Below are positions 1 through 5,909 of a stretch of DNA of 8,746 nucleotides, in pieces. The notes under the pieces are model-generated. The model was not told the DNA's origin. It ran no database searches and worked only from the letters and a program-made list of their open reading frames with translations. A program made the position numbers and the translations under genes. The stretch covers positions 1 to 8,746 of the forward strand of contig JBAWVS010000073.1 in the NCBI GenBank assembly GCA_037147175.1, in the 5' to 3' direction. The stretch is from a bacterium (GTDB lineage Bacteria; Cyanobacteriota; Vampirovibrionia; Gastranaerophilales; UBA9971). The stretch's first letter is position 1. Every line of letters begins with the position of its first letter.

Positions 1-879
1 TATCTGCTCTGATAAAGTTTTTGATGAATGATTGTTTGTTACTGCATTTGAGTAATTTTCAATAAAATTTAATAAATGCGGTTCAGATTTTAAATATGCT
101 TTACAATCATCAAAATCTTGTTCGTATTTATCTAAAAATATATTTTTTTCTTTGCTTTTTTGTTCCTGCAAAAAATACACTCTTGCATAAGCTTTTACTT
201 CTTTTGTTGCCTTTTCTTTTACCAGAATATACTGAACGTTTGTATTTACCAGCCCACCGTAAATAACATCGCTATTAGAGCCTACTGTGGAGATGCATGA
301 CTTTGCAATATTGCCTATAAATAAATCGGTTTCCGGTTCTCTTTTCCACAATCCTATTTCATATTGCTTGCCGTTGTACTCAAACTCCTTTTTCTCCCCG
401 TAATTTAGCCATTTATCATAATTCAAACCTGCTTTTTCAAAACATTTTTTTGTATTAAGGTTTGCTTTACCAATTTCAGTCTCAGGATCAAAAAGAAAAT
501 CTTTATATGTTCCTTGAATAGCAGGGCTTAGAAGATCTGAAAGACTTATATTCTTTTCGTAGCGAAGAAAGTCGTTAAAACCTTTAAGTGTATTAATAAA
601 CCTAAGATCCCATTTTTTCATGTCTTTTTGCTGCATATTATCAGTTATATCACTGTTTACGCCTAATTTGTTCAATTTTAAGCGGAAGCTGTCAAGAACG
701 CTCAGATTATCTCCATAACCTTTAAAGCTTAAATAACAGGCGGAAAAAGGTAATTTGCCCGTGTAGGAGCTTGTCTGTGGTGCTTCAATATTGGTTTGGC
801 AATAGGATTGTACTTTGCTTGGATATTGAATATTTTTATTAAATTTGTTTGTGGTTGGAGTAATAAGAGTAACAGACAT
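1..879 (-). CDS. Tandem paralog 1: uncharacterised protein, C-terminus cut by the window edge
   Basis: The frame is open for 293 codons from the ATG at 877-879 to the left edge, so the last 45-50 residues, judged from its neighbours, lie outside. I do not recognise a function. It is clearly homologous to the next two genes. The N-terminal module (about residues 1-53) ends in LPFSACYLSFKG. A middle region follows with IQGTYKDFLFD (about 121-131), YDKWLNY (154-160), GKQYEIGLWKREP (170-182) and the core DLFIGN-x3-SCIST (185-198, Cys195). Then come VIYGGLVNTNVQYI (205-218) and a Lys/Glu-rich tail. It differs from the other copies by a loop about 10 residues longer at 99-118 and by GNIAKSC where they have GNHTDSC. 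There is no signal peptide or membrane segment. The start is supported by an AAAGGAA Shine-Dalgarno sequence and the shared N-terminus. The spacer to the upstream gene has no terminator, so it is probably the last visible cistron of a minus-strand transcript. Confidence 0.85.
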   Translation of the reverse strand, partial: MSVTLITPTTNKFNKNIQYPSKVQSYCQTNIEAPQTSSYTGKLPFSACYLSFKGYGDNLSVLDSFRLKLNKLGVNSDITDNMQQKDMKKWDLRFINTLKGFNDFLRYEKNISLSDLLSPAIQGTYKDFLFDPETEIGKANLNTKKCFEKAGLNYDKWLNYGEKKEFEYNGKQYEIGLWKREPETDLFIGNIAKSCISTVGSNSDVIYGGLVNTNVQYILVKEKATKEVKAYARVYFLQEQKSKEKNIFLDKYEQDFDDCKAYLKSEPHLLNFIENYSNAVTNNHSSKTLSEQI

Positions 880-932
880 GTTTGTAGTTCCTTTTGAAGT
901 TATTGACATTTTTTGTTAAAAATTTACAGACT

Positions 933-1946
933 TTATTGATTTATCAGAATATAAGAAAATTGATTTTCCTTTTTTGTAAAATCAGGTTCGGACTTATAGC
1001 TTGTTGAAGTTCTTGTACACGGAGCCACTTTTCCTATTGTTTCAAATTTATCCTTTATTATTCGGTTTCCTTTGTTTTGATTAAACCAGAAGGAATTTAA
1101 TAAAATTTTTGATGAATTATTATTTGTTACTGCTTTTGAGTAATCTTCAATAAAACTCAATAACTGCTGTTGAGCTTTATCATATGCTTTACTATCATCA
1201 AAATAGGGTGTATAACGAGCCAGCATTATATTTTTTTCTTTGCTTTTTTCTTCTTTCATAAAATATACTCTTGCGTAAGCTTTTACTCCTTTTGTCGCTT
1301 TTTCTTTTATTAAAATATATTGAACATTTGTGTTTACCAGCCCGCCATAGATGACATCGTTGTTATTGTCTATTGTGGAGATGCAGCTGTCCGTGTGATT
1401 TCCTATAAATAAATCTTTACCGGGTTCTCTTTTCCACAAGCCTATTTCATATTGTTTGCCTTCGCTCTCGAATTCTTTTTTCCCCTCGTAATTTAGCCAT
1501 TTATCATAATTTAGACCTTCTGATTCAAAAGATTTTTTTGTTTCAAGATTTGTTTTGCCAATATCTGTCTTAGAATCAAAAAGAAAATCTTTATATGTTC
1601 CTTGAAGAGAATGATTTATAAGATTTATGAGATTTGGCTCATTTAGCCATTGTAGGGTGTAAATATTCTTAATGTCCCATTTTTTCATTTCTTCAGGCTG
1701 AATATTGTCAGTTATCTCGGGGCTTACACCTAATTTTTTGAATTCCAGACGGAAGCTGTCAAGAACGCTTAGATTCTCTCTAGAGCTTTTAAAGCTTAAG
1801 TAACAGCCGGAAAAAGGAAATTTGCCCACATAGCAGTTTGTCTGTGGTGCTTTAATATTATTTTGGCAACAGGATTGTATTTTATTTGTGGTTTGAATAT
1901 TTAAATTAAACCTGTTTGCAGTCGGTGTAATAAGAGTAACAGACAT
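933..1946 (-). CDS. Tandem paralog 2: uncharacterised 337-aa protein
   Basis: This is an intact member of the three-gene array, of unknown function. Visible parts are an N-terminal Asn/Thr/Gln-rich module with Cys26-Cys27, Cys38 and Cys48 ending in LSFKS (50-54). A segment NLSVLDSFRL (58-67) is shared with paralog 1 but not paralog 3. Further on are LQGTYKDFLFD (114-124), YDKWLNYEGKKEFE (147-160), GLWKREPGKD (169-178), the core LFIGNHTDSCIST (179-191, Cys188), VIYGGLVNTNVQYILIKEKATK (198-219), a Lys/Glu-rich stretch and FIEDYSKAVTNNNSSK (265-280). No signal peptide or transmembrane helix is seen, so it is predicted soluble. The core recalls, from memory only, uncharacterised proteins with a GN-x(3)-CC motif followed by an NT and a K-x-TGK stretch. 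The start follows an AAGGAA Shine-Dalgarno sequence and aligns with the other copies. It lies 53 bp from each neighbour and is probably cotranscribed with them. Confidence 0.9.
   Translation of the reverse strand: MSVTLITPTANRFNLNIQTTNKIQSCCQNNIKAPQTNCYVGKFPFSGCYLSFKSSRENLSVLDSFRLEFKKLGVSPEITDNIQPEEMKKWDIKNIYTLQWLNEPNLINLINHSLQGTYKDFLFDSKTDIGKTNLETKKSFESEGLNYDKWLNYEGKKEFESEGKQYEIGLWKREPGKDLFIGNHTDSCISTIDNNNDVIYGGLVNTNVQYILIKEKATKGVKAYARVYFMKEEKSKEKNIMLARYTPYFDDSKAYDKAQQQLLSFIEDYSKAVTNNNSSKILLNSFWFNQNKGNRIIKDKFETIGKVAPCTRTSTSYKSEPDFTKKENQFSYILINQ
1333..1487. repeat. 155-bp block identical to 2400-2554 (inside paralog 2)
   Basis: Compared base by base, 1333-1487 and 2400-2554 show no mismatch. 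The run ends at single differences on each side (g1332 against a2399, g1488 against a2555). It encodes the stretch from SEGKQYEIG through the GNHTDSCIST core to GLVN. Paralog 1 differs at many positions over the same stretch, including silent ones. This points to recent gene conversion between copies 2 and 3, or a very recent duplication of this part. Confidence 0.9.
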
Positions 1947-1999
1947 TTTTTATTTCCTTTTGAAGTTATTGAGGTTTTTTGTTAAAAATTTACTGATAT

Positions 2000-3016
2000 T
2001 TATTGAGTTATCCGGGTATAGTAAAAATGTTTTTCTTCTCTTGTATAATCCGGTTCCGTTTTGAATTTTGTTGATGTTCTTGTGTCCGGAACAGCATTTC
2101 CGATTGTTTTAAATTTATCTTTTATTATCGGGCATCCTTTCCATTTTTTATAAGCTGAAGTGTTTAATAAAATTTTTGAGGAGTTATTATTTGTTACTGC
2201 TTTTGAGTAATCTTCAATAAAATTTAATAAATGCGGTTCTGATTTAGGATATAATCTATAATCATTAAAAGATGCTTCGTATTTATCCAAGAGTATATTT
2301 TTTTCTTTGCTTTGTTCTTCTTTCATAAAATATACTCGTGCATAACCTTTAAGCTCTTTTGTAGCCTTTTCTTTTATCAAAATATACTGAACATTTGTAT
2401 TTACCAGCCCGCCATAGATGACATCGTTGTTATTGTCTATTGTGGAGATGCAGCTGTCCGTGTGATTTCCTATAAATAAATCTTTACCGGGTTCTCTTTT
2501 CCACAAGCCTATTTCATATTGTTTGCCTTCGCTCTCGAATTCTTTTTTCCCCTCATAATTTAGCCATTTATCATAATTCAAGCCTTCTGATTCAAAAGAT
2601 TTTTTTGTTTCCAGATTTGTTCTGCCAATATCTGTCTTATGATCAAACAGAAAATCTTTATATGTTCCTTGAAGAGTATTGCTTAGAAGCTCTATAAGAT
2701 TTGCCCCTTTTTCTATCCACTGTAGGGTGTAAATATTTCTAATGTCCCATTTGTCCATTTCTTCAGTTTGAATATTGTCGGTTATATCAGGGCTTACTCC
2801 TAATTTTTTGAATTCTAAACGAAAGTTATTAATGTCCGGCTGCTTGTCTTTGTTCCCTTTAAAGCTTATACAGCAGGCCGAAAAAGGAAGTTTGCCTGCA
2901 TAAGAATTTGCCTGTTGAGCTTTAATACTATTTTGGCAACAGGGTGGTATTTTATTTGTACTTTGAATATTTAGATTAAACCTGTTTATAGTGGGTTTAA
3001 TAAGCAAAGTAGACAT
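2000..3016 (-). CDS. Tandem paralog 3 (promoter-proximal): uncharacterised 338-aa protein
   Basis: This is the first gene of the probable minus-strand operon and the third member of the family; function unknown. Its layout matches the other copies: an N-terminal module ending LPFSACCISFKG (43-54), LQGTYKDFLFD (115-125), YDKWLNYEGKKEFE (148-161), the core LFIGNHTDSCIST (180-192, Cys189), GLVNTNVQYILIKEKATK and a C-terminus with KTEPDYTREEKHF. The stretch from about FDHKTDIG to KEKATK is almost identical to paralog 2, including 155 bp with no mismatch. Residues 55-64 (NKDKQPDINN) have nothing in common with the matching segment of the other two copies. Its C-terminal SEPHLLNFIE matches paralog 1 rather than paralog 2. 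The start has an AAAGGAA Shine-Dalgarno sequence 7 nt upstream. The upstream DNA is the divergent region shared with obgE. No membrane or export signal is visible. Confidence 0.9.
   Translation of the reverse strand: MSTLLIKPTINRFNLNIQSTNKIPPCCQNSIKAQQANSYAGKLPFSACCISFKGNKDKQPDINNFRLEFKKLGVSPDITDNIQTEEMDKWDIRNIYTLQWIEKGANLIELLSNTLQGTYKDFLFDHKTDIGRTNLETKKSFESEGLNYDKWLNYEGKKEFESEGKQYEIGLWKREPGKDLFIGNHTDSCISTIDNNNDVIYGGLVNTNVQYILIKEKATKELKGYARVYFMKEEQSKEKNILLDKYEASFNDYRLYPKSEPHLLNFIEDYSKAVTNNNSSKILLNTSAYKKWKGCPIIKDKFKTIGNAVPDTRTSTKFKTEPDYTREEKHFYYTRITQ
2400..2554. repeat. 155-bp block identical to 1333-1487 (inside paralog 3)
   Basis: This is the partner of the identical block in paralog 2. Third codon positions are also fully conserved here, whereas the 5' and 3' parts of the two genes differ freely. 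The contrast within one gene pair indicates local homogenisation rather than uniform divergence. Confidence 0.9.
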
Positions 3017-3111
3017 TATTCATTTCCTTTTGGAATAGGTATAGATATACAAAACAGGTGAAGAAAAAAAATTGCTATTAAAAAATAAAATTATTTTAAC
3101 AATTCCTAATT

Positions 3112-3119
3112 ATTATAAT
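3112..3119. promoter_or_regulatory. Overlapping divergent -10-like boxes between paralog 3 and obgE
   Basis: The sequence ATTATAAT contains TATAAT on the plus strand (3114-3119) and TATAAT on the minus strand (3117-3112). A plus start near 3126 would give obgE a leader of about 65 nt; a minus start near 3105 would give paralog 3 a leader of about 90 nt. No good -35 hexamer is visible at 16-18 bp on either side, and the region is very AT-rich, so chance matches are likely. The rest of 3017-3191 shows only the Shine-Dalgarno of paralog 3 and the obgE leader. Confidence 0.3.
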
Positions 3120-3154
3120 TTTTCTTTTTCGATAAATTTTTCTGTTAAACTATT

Positions 3155-3191
3155 GAGGTGAGACGAATTGAAAAAATGCAGAAAAAATTGA
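3155..3191 (+). promoter_or_regulatory. obgE leader: strong Shine-Dalgarno plus 7-codon TTG mini-ORF abutting the obgE start
   Basis: The best Shine-Dalgarno in the leader, GAGGTGAG at 3155-3162, is 30 nt from the obgE ATG, too far to serve it directly. It is correctly spaced for a TTG at 3168-3170. That frame reads TTG AAA AAA TGC AGA AAA AAT TGA (MKKCRKN) and its stop at 3189-3191 touches the ATG at 3192. Just before the obgE ATG there is only a weak purine run. The arrangement suggests translational coupling or a leader peptide, but it could be chance. The mini-ORF is in the same frame as obgE, with the TGA between them. Confidence 0.4.
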
Positions 3192-4481
3192 ATGTTTATA
3201 GATAAAGCAAAAATTAATATTACTTCGGGTTCTGGCGGAAACGGAATGGTCGCGTGGCGAAGAGAAAAATATGTTGATAAAGGCGGTCCTGCGGGTGGAG
3301 ATGGCGGAAGAGGCGGAGATGTATATATCATAGCCGATGCTAATTTATCAACTTTATTGGATTTTAAATACCAGTCAAAATTTGCAGCAGAAGAAGGTGA
3401 AAAGGGCGGGATAAAAGATCAGCACGGAAAAAACGGACAGCATCTTTATATAAAAGTCCCGTGTGGAACGCTCATAAAAGACCTTAAATCAGGGAAAATC
3501 ATTGGTGATATAACTAATGACGGACAGAAAATTCTTGTTGCCCAGGGCGGAAGAGGCGGAAGAGGAAATGCAAGGTTTGCTACTTCTGTAAGAAGAGCGC
3601 CGCAGTTTTGTGAACCTGGAGAACCTTCTGTTTACAGAGAACTTGAGTTAGAACTCAAATTAATTGCTGATGTAGGGCTTTTGGGAATGCCAAATGCAGG
3701 TAAATCAACTTTAATAAGCATGATAAGTGCAGCAAAACCTAAAATTGCCGATTATCCTTTTACCACACTTGTTCCAAATCTAGGTATAATTAAAAAGCCT
3801 GATGGTGACGGACTTGTGATTGCAGATATACCCGGCTTAATCGAAGGCGCAAGTCAGGGAGTAGGGCTTGGCTTTGAATTCCTTCGTCATGTGGAAAGAA
3901 CCAGACTGCTTGTACATCTTCTTGATATGACAGAAGAAGATCCTGTAAATAATTATAAAATTATCAACAAAGAACTTGAAAAATACGGCGGAAGATTAAA
4001 TGAGATTCCGCAGATTATAGCTCTGAATAAAATTGATGCAGTTGAGCCTGAAAAAGTTAGTCAAATTAAAGAATATTTTGGAAGTAAAGATGTTTTTGCA
4101 ATTTCTGCCGCAACAGGTGAAGGAACAAAAGATTTGGTTTATTATTTAATTAATAAAATATCAGAAATTCCGATTCCCGAATTTAATGTGGTAGTAGAAA
4201 AAGATGACTATGTAAATGATCATGACGATAGTGATTATGAAGTTATCAGTTATGGAAATTATTTTGAAGTCAAGGGCGGTAGAGTAGAAAGATTGGTTGC
4301 AATAACTGATCTGAAAATCTCAGAGGCTACTTATAGGCTTGAAAATATACTTAAGGGAATGGGAGTGTTCAAAGCACTTGAAGATGCCGGAATTAAAGAT
4401 GGTAATGGTGTAAAAATAGGCGAATTTGAGTTTGAATATTATTCGGATGAAATAAAAGAGGAGAATAATTATGAAAGATAA
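3192..4481 (+). CDS. obgE: Obg family GTPase ObgE/CgtA
   Basis: ObgE is an essential, slowly hydrolysing GTPase that binds the 50S ribosomal subunit. It acts in late large-subunit assembly and in stress and cell-cycle control. The sequence shows all three expected parts. The glycine-rich Obg fold (1-158) includes GSGGNG, GGPAGGDGGRGGDV (31-44) and GGRGGRGNARF (119-129). The G domain has G1 GMPNAGKST (165-173), switch FTTLVPNLG (190-198), G3 DIPGL (212-216), G4 NKID (279-282) and G5 SAATG (305-309). A C-terminal OCT domain follows (about 340-417), starting after an acidic linker and containing the RLENILKGMGVFKALEDAG stretch. At 429 residues it is a normal length. The ATG is fixed by the family N-terminus (MFIDKAKI) although the local Shine-Dalgarno is weak. 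Its 3' end overlaps the aminotransferase by 11 bp, so the two are cotranscribed and probably translationally coupled. Confidence 0.97.
   Translation: MFIDKAKINITSGSGGNGMVAWRREKYVDKGGPAGGDGGRGGDVYIIADANLSTLLDFKYQSKFAAEEGEKGGIKDQHGKNGQHLYIKVPCGTLIKDLKSGKIIGDITNDGQKILVAQGGRGGRGNARFATSVRRAPQFCEPGEPSVYRELELELKLIADVGLLGMPNAGKSTLISMISAAKPKIADYPFTTLVPNLGIIKKPDGDGLVIADIPGLIEGASQGVGLGFEFLRHVERTRLLVHLLDMTEEDPVNNYKIINKELEKYGGRLNEIPQIIALNKIDAVEPEKVSQIKEYFGSKDVFAISAATGEGTKDLVYYLINKISEIPIPEFNVVVEKDDYVNDHDDSDYEVISYGNYFEVKGGRVERLVAITDLKISEATYRLENILKGMGVFKALEDAGIKDGNGVKIGEFEFEYYSDEIKEENNYER
4457..4464 (+). promoter_or_regulatory. Shine-Dalgarno of the aminotransferase inside the obgE 3' end
   Basis: AGAGGAGA lies within the last codons of obgE, 7 nt before the ATG at 4471. 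This supports the overlapping start. Translation of obgE passes directly over this site. Confidence 0.8.
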
Positions 4482-5619
4482 GCAATTTTTAATGATTCCC
4501 GGTCCGACACCCGTACCGGAAACAGCACTTTTGGCTATGGCAAAGCATCCTATGGGACACAGAAGCTCGGAATTTTCCGCGGTTCTTAAAGAAGTTTTTG
4601 CTGATTTAAAATGGTTATTTCAAACGCAGGAAGATGTTTTTATTTTTACTTCAAGCGGCACAGGCGCAATGGAAGCAGCAATTTATAACCTCGTAAATCA
4701 GGGCGACAAAGTTTTAAGCCTTGTTATCGGAAATTTTGGCGAAAGATGGGCAAAAATTGCCAAAATGCGCGGTGCTGATGTGGAAATTATTGCTGCTGAT
4801 TGGGGAAAAGCTATTGACCCTGCTGTTTTAAAAGCAAGACTTGATCAGGACGTAAATAAAGAAATTAAATTTGTTACTTTAACTCATAACGAAACTTCAA
4901 CGGGCGTAACAAACGATCTTAAAACTTTAAACGAAATTATTCAAGAACATGGAGCAATTTCTGTTGTTGACGGAGTTACCAGTGTTGGTGCTATTCAGTT
5001 AAAAATGGACGAATGGAAAATTGACGTTGTAGTTTCAGGAAGCCAAAAAGGGTTTATGATTCCTCCCGGTCTGGCATTCCTTGCATGCAGCAAAAAAGCG
5101 TGGAAAGCTTATGAAAATTGCAAGAACCCCAGTTTCTATTTTAACTTTGGGGCTTACAAAAAATCAGCCGCAGAAAATACGACACCTTATACACCTAATG
5201 TTTCATTGATTATGGCTCTTAGAGAAACTTTGAAAATGATGAAAGAAGAAGGCTTGGAAAATATTTTCAACAGGCATGCAAAACTTGCAGCAGGTTTAAG
5301 AGCTGCCGTAAGAAGTATGGGTTTAAAATTATTTGTTGAAGATGACAGTATTGCCAGCAATGCAATTACTTCAATACTTCCGCCTGATGGAATTACTGTT
5401 CCTGATATCAGAAAAACACTGAACAAAGACTTTGATATTGTTGTTGCAAACGGTCAAAACCAGCTTCAGGATAAAATTTTCAGAATGGGACATCTTGGTT
5501 TTGTGAGCGAAAGAGATTTGATTACAGCAGTAGGCTCTCTGGAAATGGCTTTAGTTAAACTCGGTCATAAATCTCCAAAAGGAGAAGCAACCACAGCCGC
5601 AATTAAAGCTTTAGTATAA
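4471..5619 (+). CDS. Class V PLP aminotransferase (alanine--glyoxylate / serine--pyruvate family)
   Basis: This is a cytosolic fold-type I PLP enzyme that moves an amino group between a small amino acid (alanine, serine or related) and a 2-oxoacid. Family hallmarks are visible: N-terminal MIPGPTPVPE (8-17), GHRSSEF (29-35), phosphate-binding SSGTGAMEAA (61-70), THNETSTGV (138-146), the cofactor-nitrogen aspartate in VVDGVTSVGA (D167), the Schiff-base lysine in SGSQKGFMIPPG (K193) and the probable substrate-carboxylate arginine in FRMGHLG (R338). The 382-residue length is typical. It resembles the cyanobacterial subgroup, often mislabelled as a soluble hydrogenase subunit. Exact substrates cannot be read from sequence. 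With serA 1.35 kb downstream, a role in serine formation or in serine/glycine interconversion is plausible; members of this class are thought to replace SerC in some organisms. It overlaps obgE by 11 bp and is followed by a strong terminator. Confidence 0.93.
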   Translation: MKDKQFLMIPGPTPVPETALLAMAKHPMGHRSSEFSAVLKEVFADLKWLFQTQEDVFIFTSSGTGAMEAAIYNLVNQGDKVLSLVIGNFGERWAKIAKMRGADVEIIAADWGKAIDPAVLKARLDQDVNKEIKFVTLTHNETSTGVTNDLKTLNEIIQEHGAISVVDGVTSVGAIQLKMDEWKIDVVVSGSQKGFMIPPGLAFLACSKKAWKAYENCKNPSFYFNFGAYKKSAAENTTPYTPNVSLIMALRETLKMMKEEGLENIFNRHAKLAAGLRAAVRSMGLKLFVEDDSIASNAITSILPPDGITVPDIRKTLNKDFDIVVANGQNQLQDKIFRMGHLGFVSERDLITAVGSLEMALVKLGHKSPKGEATTAAIKALV

Positions 5620-5637
5620 ACCGGAAATTAATAATCA

Positions 5638-5676
5638 TAAGAAAAAAGAACCTTAATTTAAGGTTCTTTTTTCTTA
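5638..5676. terminator. Perfect 18-bp hairpin terminator after the aminotransferase, bidirectional
   Basis: The arms 5638-5655 and 5659-5676 pair without mismatch around the 3-nt loop ATT, with GAACC/GGTTC in the middle and A/T runs outside. The right arm gives TTCTTTTTTCTTA on the plus strand, and the structure reads almost the same on the minus strand. It can therefore end both the obgE-aminotransferase transcript and any read-through from the convergent slipin gene. It begins 18 bp after the aminotransferase stop. Confidence 0.85.
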
Positions 5677-5777
5677 AAAAACATTACTTCTAAAAGTTAA
5701 AGTGCTTTTGCAAAAAACATTTTATTTTCTGATTATTTTTTTACAGCATTACCAATTATTATTAAGGAGATATCATT

Positions 5778-5874
5778 TGTCATCCTGAGCAAAGCGAAGG
5801 ATCTGTCCATTTTGAGATTCGAGCTTTAATGCACACCTAGATAGATTCTTCGGGTTAAAACCCTCAGAATGACA
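5778..5874. repeat. 97-bp imperfect inverted repeat, REP/MITE-like intergenic element
   Basis: The outer arms are TGTCATCCTGAG...GAAGGATCT (5778-5804) and AGATTCTTCG...CTCAGAATGACA (5843-5874). The right arm read in reverse is TGTCATTCTGAG...GAAGAATCT, matching the left except at two C/T positions and in the centre. The centres differ: CAAAGC on the left, and on the right an extra small palindrome GGGTTAAAACCC (5852-5863). The 38-bp middle looks unstructured. From memory, elements with the core GTCATYCTGAGCGAAGCGAAGRATCT are dispersed between genes in many bacterial phyla. It sits between two convergent genes, a common place for such elements. No coding capacity is seen. The remainder of 5620-5909 holds only the terminator and AT-rich DNA. 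Confidence 0.75.
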
Positions 5875-5909
5875 TACTGAAAAAATTGATTGACTAGCAA
5901 TTCAAGCTA

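Larger units (their letters stand above)
1..3016 (-). repeat. Tandem gene triplication, unit about 1070 bp
   Basis: Three head-to-tail copies of one gene with its spacer. The spacers at 880-932 and 1947-1999 are both 53 bp and nearly identical (shared blocks CCTTTTGAAGTTATTGA and TTTTTTGTTAAAAATTTAC on the plus strand). The duplicated unit therefore includes the ribosome-binding site as well as the gene. Upstream of copy 3 only the Shine-Dalgarno part of this sequence is kept, which marks one edge of the unit. Whether more copies lie left of the window cannot be seen. Confidence 0.9.

Noticed and set aside
880-932. Possible terminator or promoter in the paralog 1-2 spacer (and its copy at 1947-1999)
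   Set aside because: No hairpin with a T run and no promoter hexamers at proper spacing; the conserved part is explained by the ribosome-binding site and recent duplication.
1-3016. The repeated units considered as a CRISPR array or phage repeat cluster
   Set aside because: The units are about 1070 bp protein-coding genes, not short repeats with unique spacers, and no cas or phage genes are present.
3176-3205. ATG at 3176 opening a 9-codon frame overlapping the obgE start
   Set aside because: It is out of frame with obgE and 15 nt from the Shine-Dalgarno, a poorer fit than the TTG at 3168.
3113-3331. Minus-strand open frame of 72 codons across the obgE start
   Set aside because: It lies antisense to the glycine-rich start of obgE, its proline-rich product is the mirror of glycine codons, and it has no Shine-Dalgarno support.
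5187-5426. Minus-strand open frame of 79 codons inside the aminotransferase
   Set aside because: It is antisense to well-conserved coding sequence and its product resembles no family; a shadow frame.
5764-5840. AAGGAG followed by an open frame through the left arm of the inverted repeat
   Set aside because: There is no ATG, GTG or TTG at a suitable distance; only an ATT, and the 22-codon frame lies in a repeat element.
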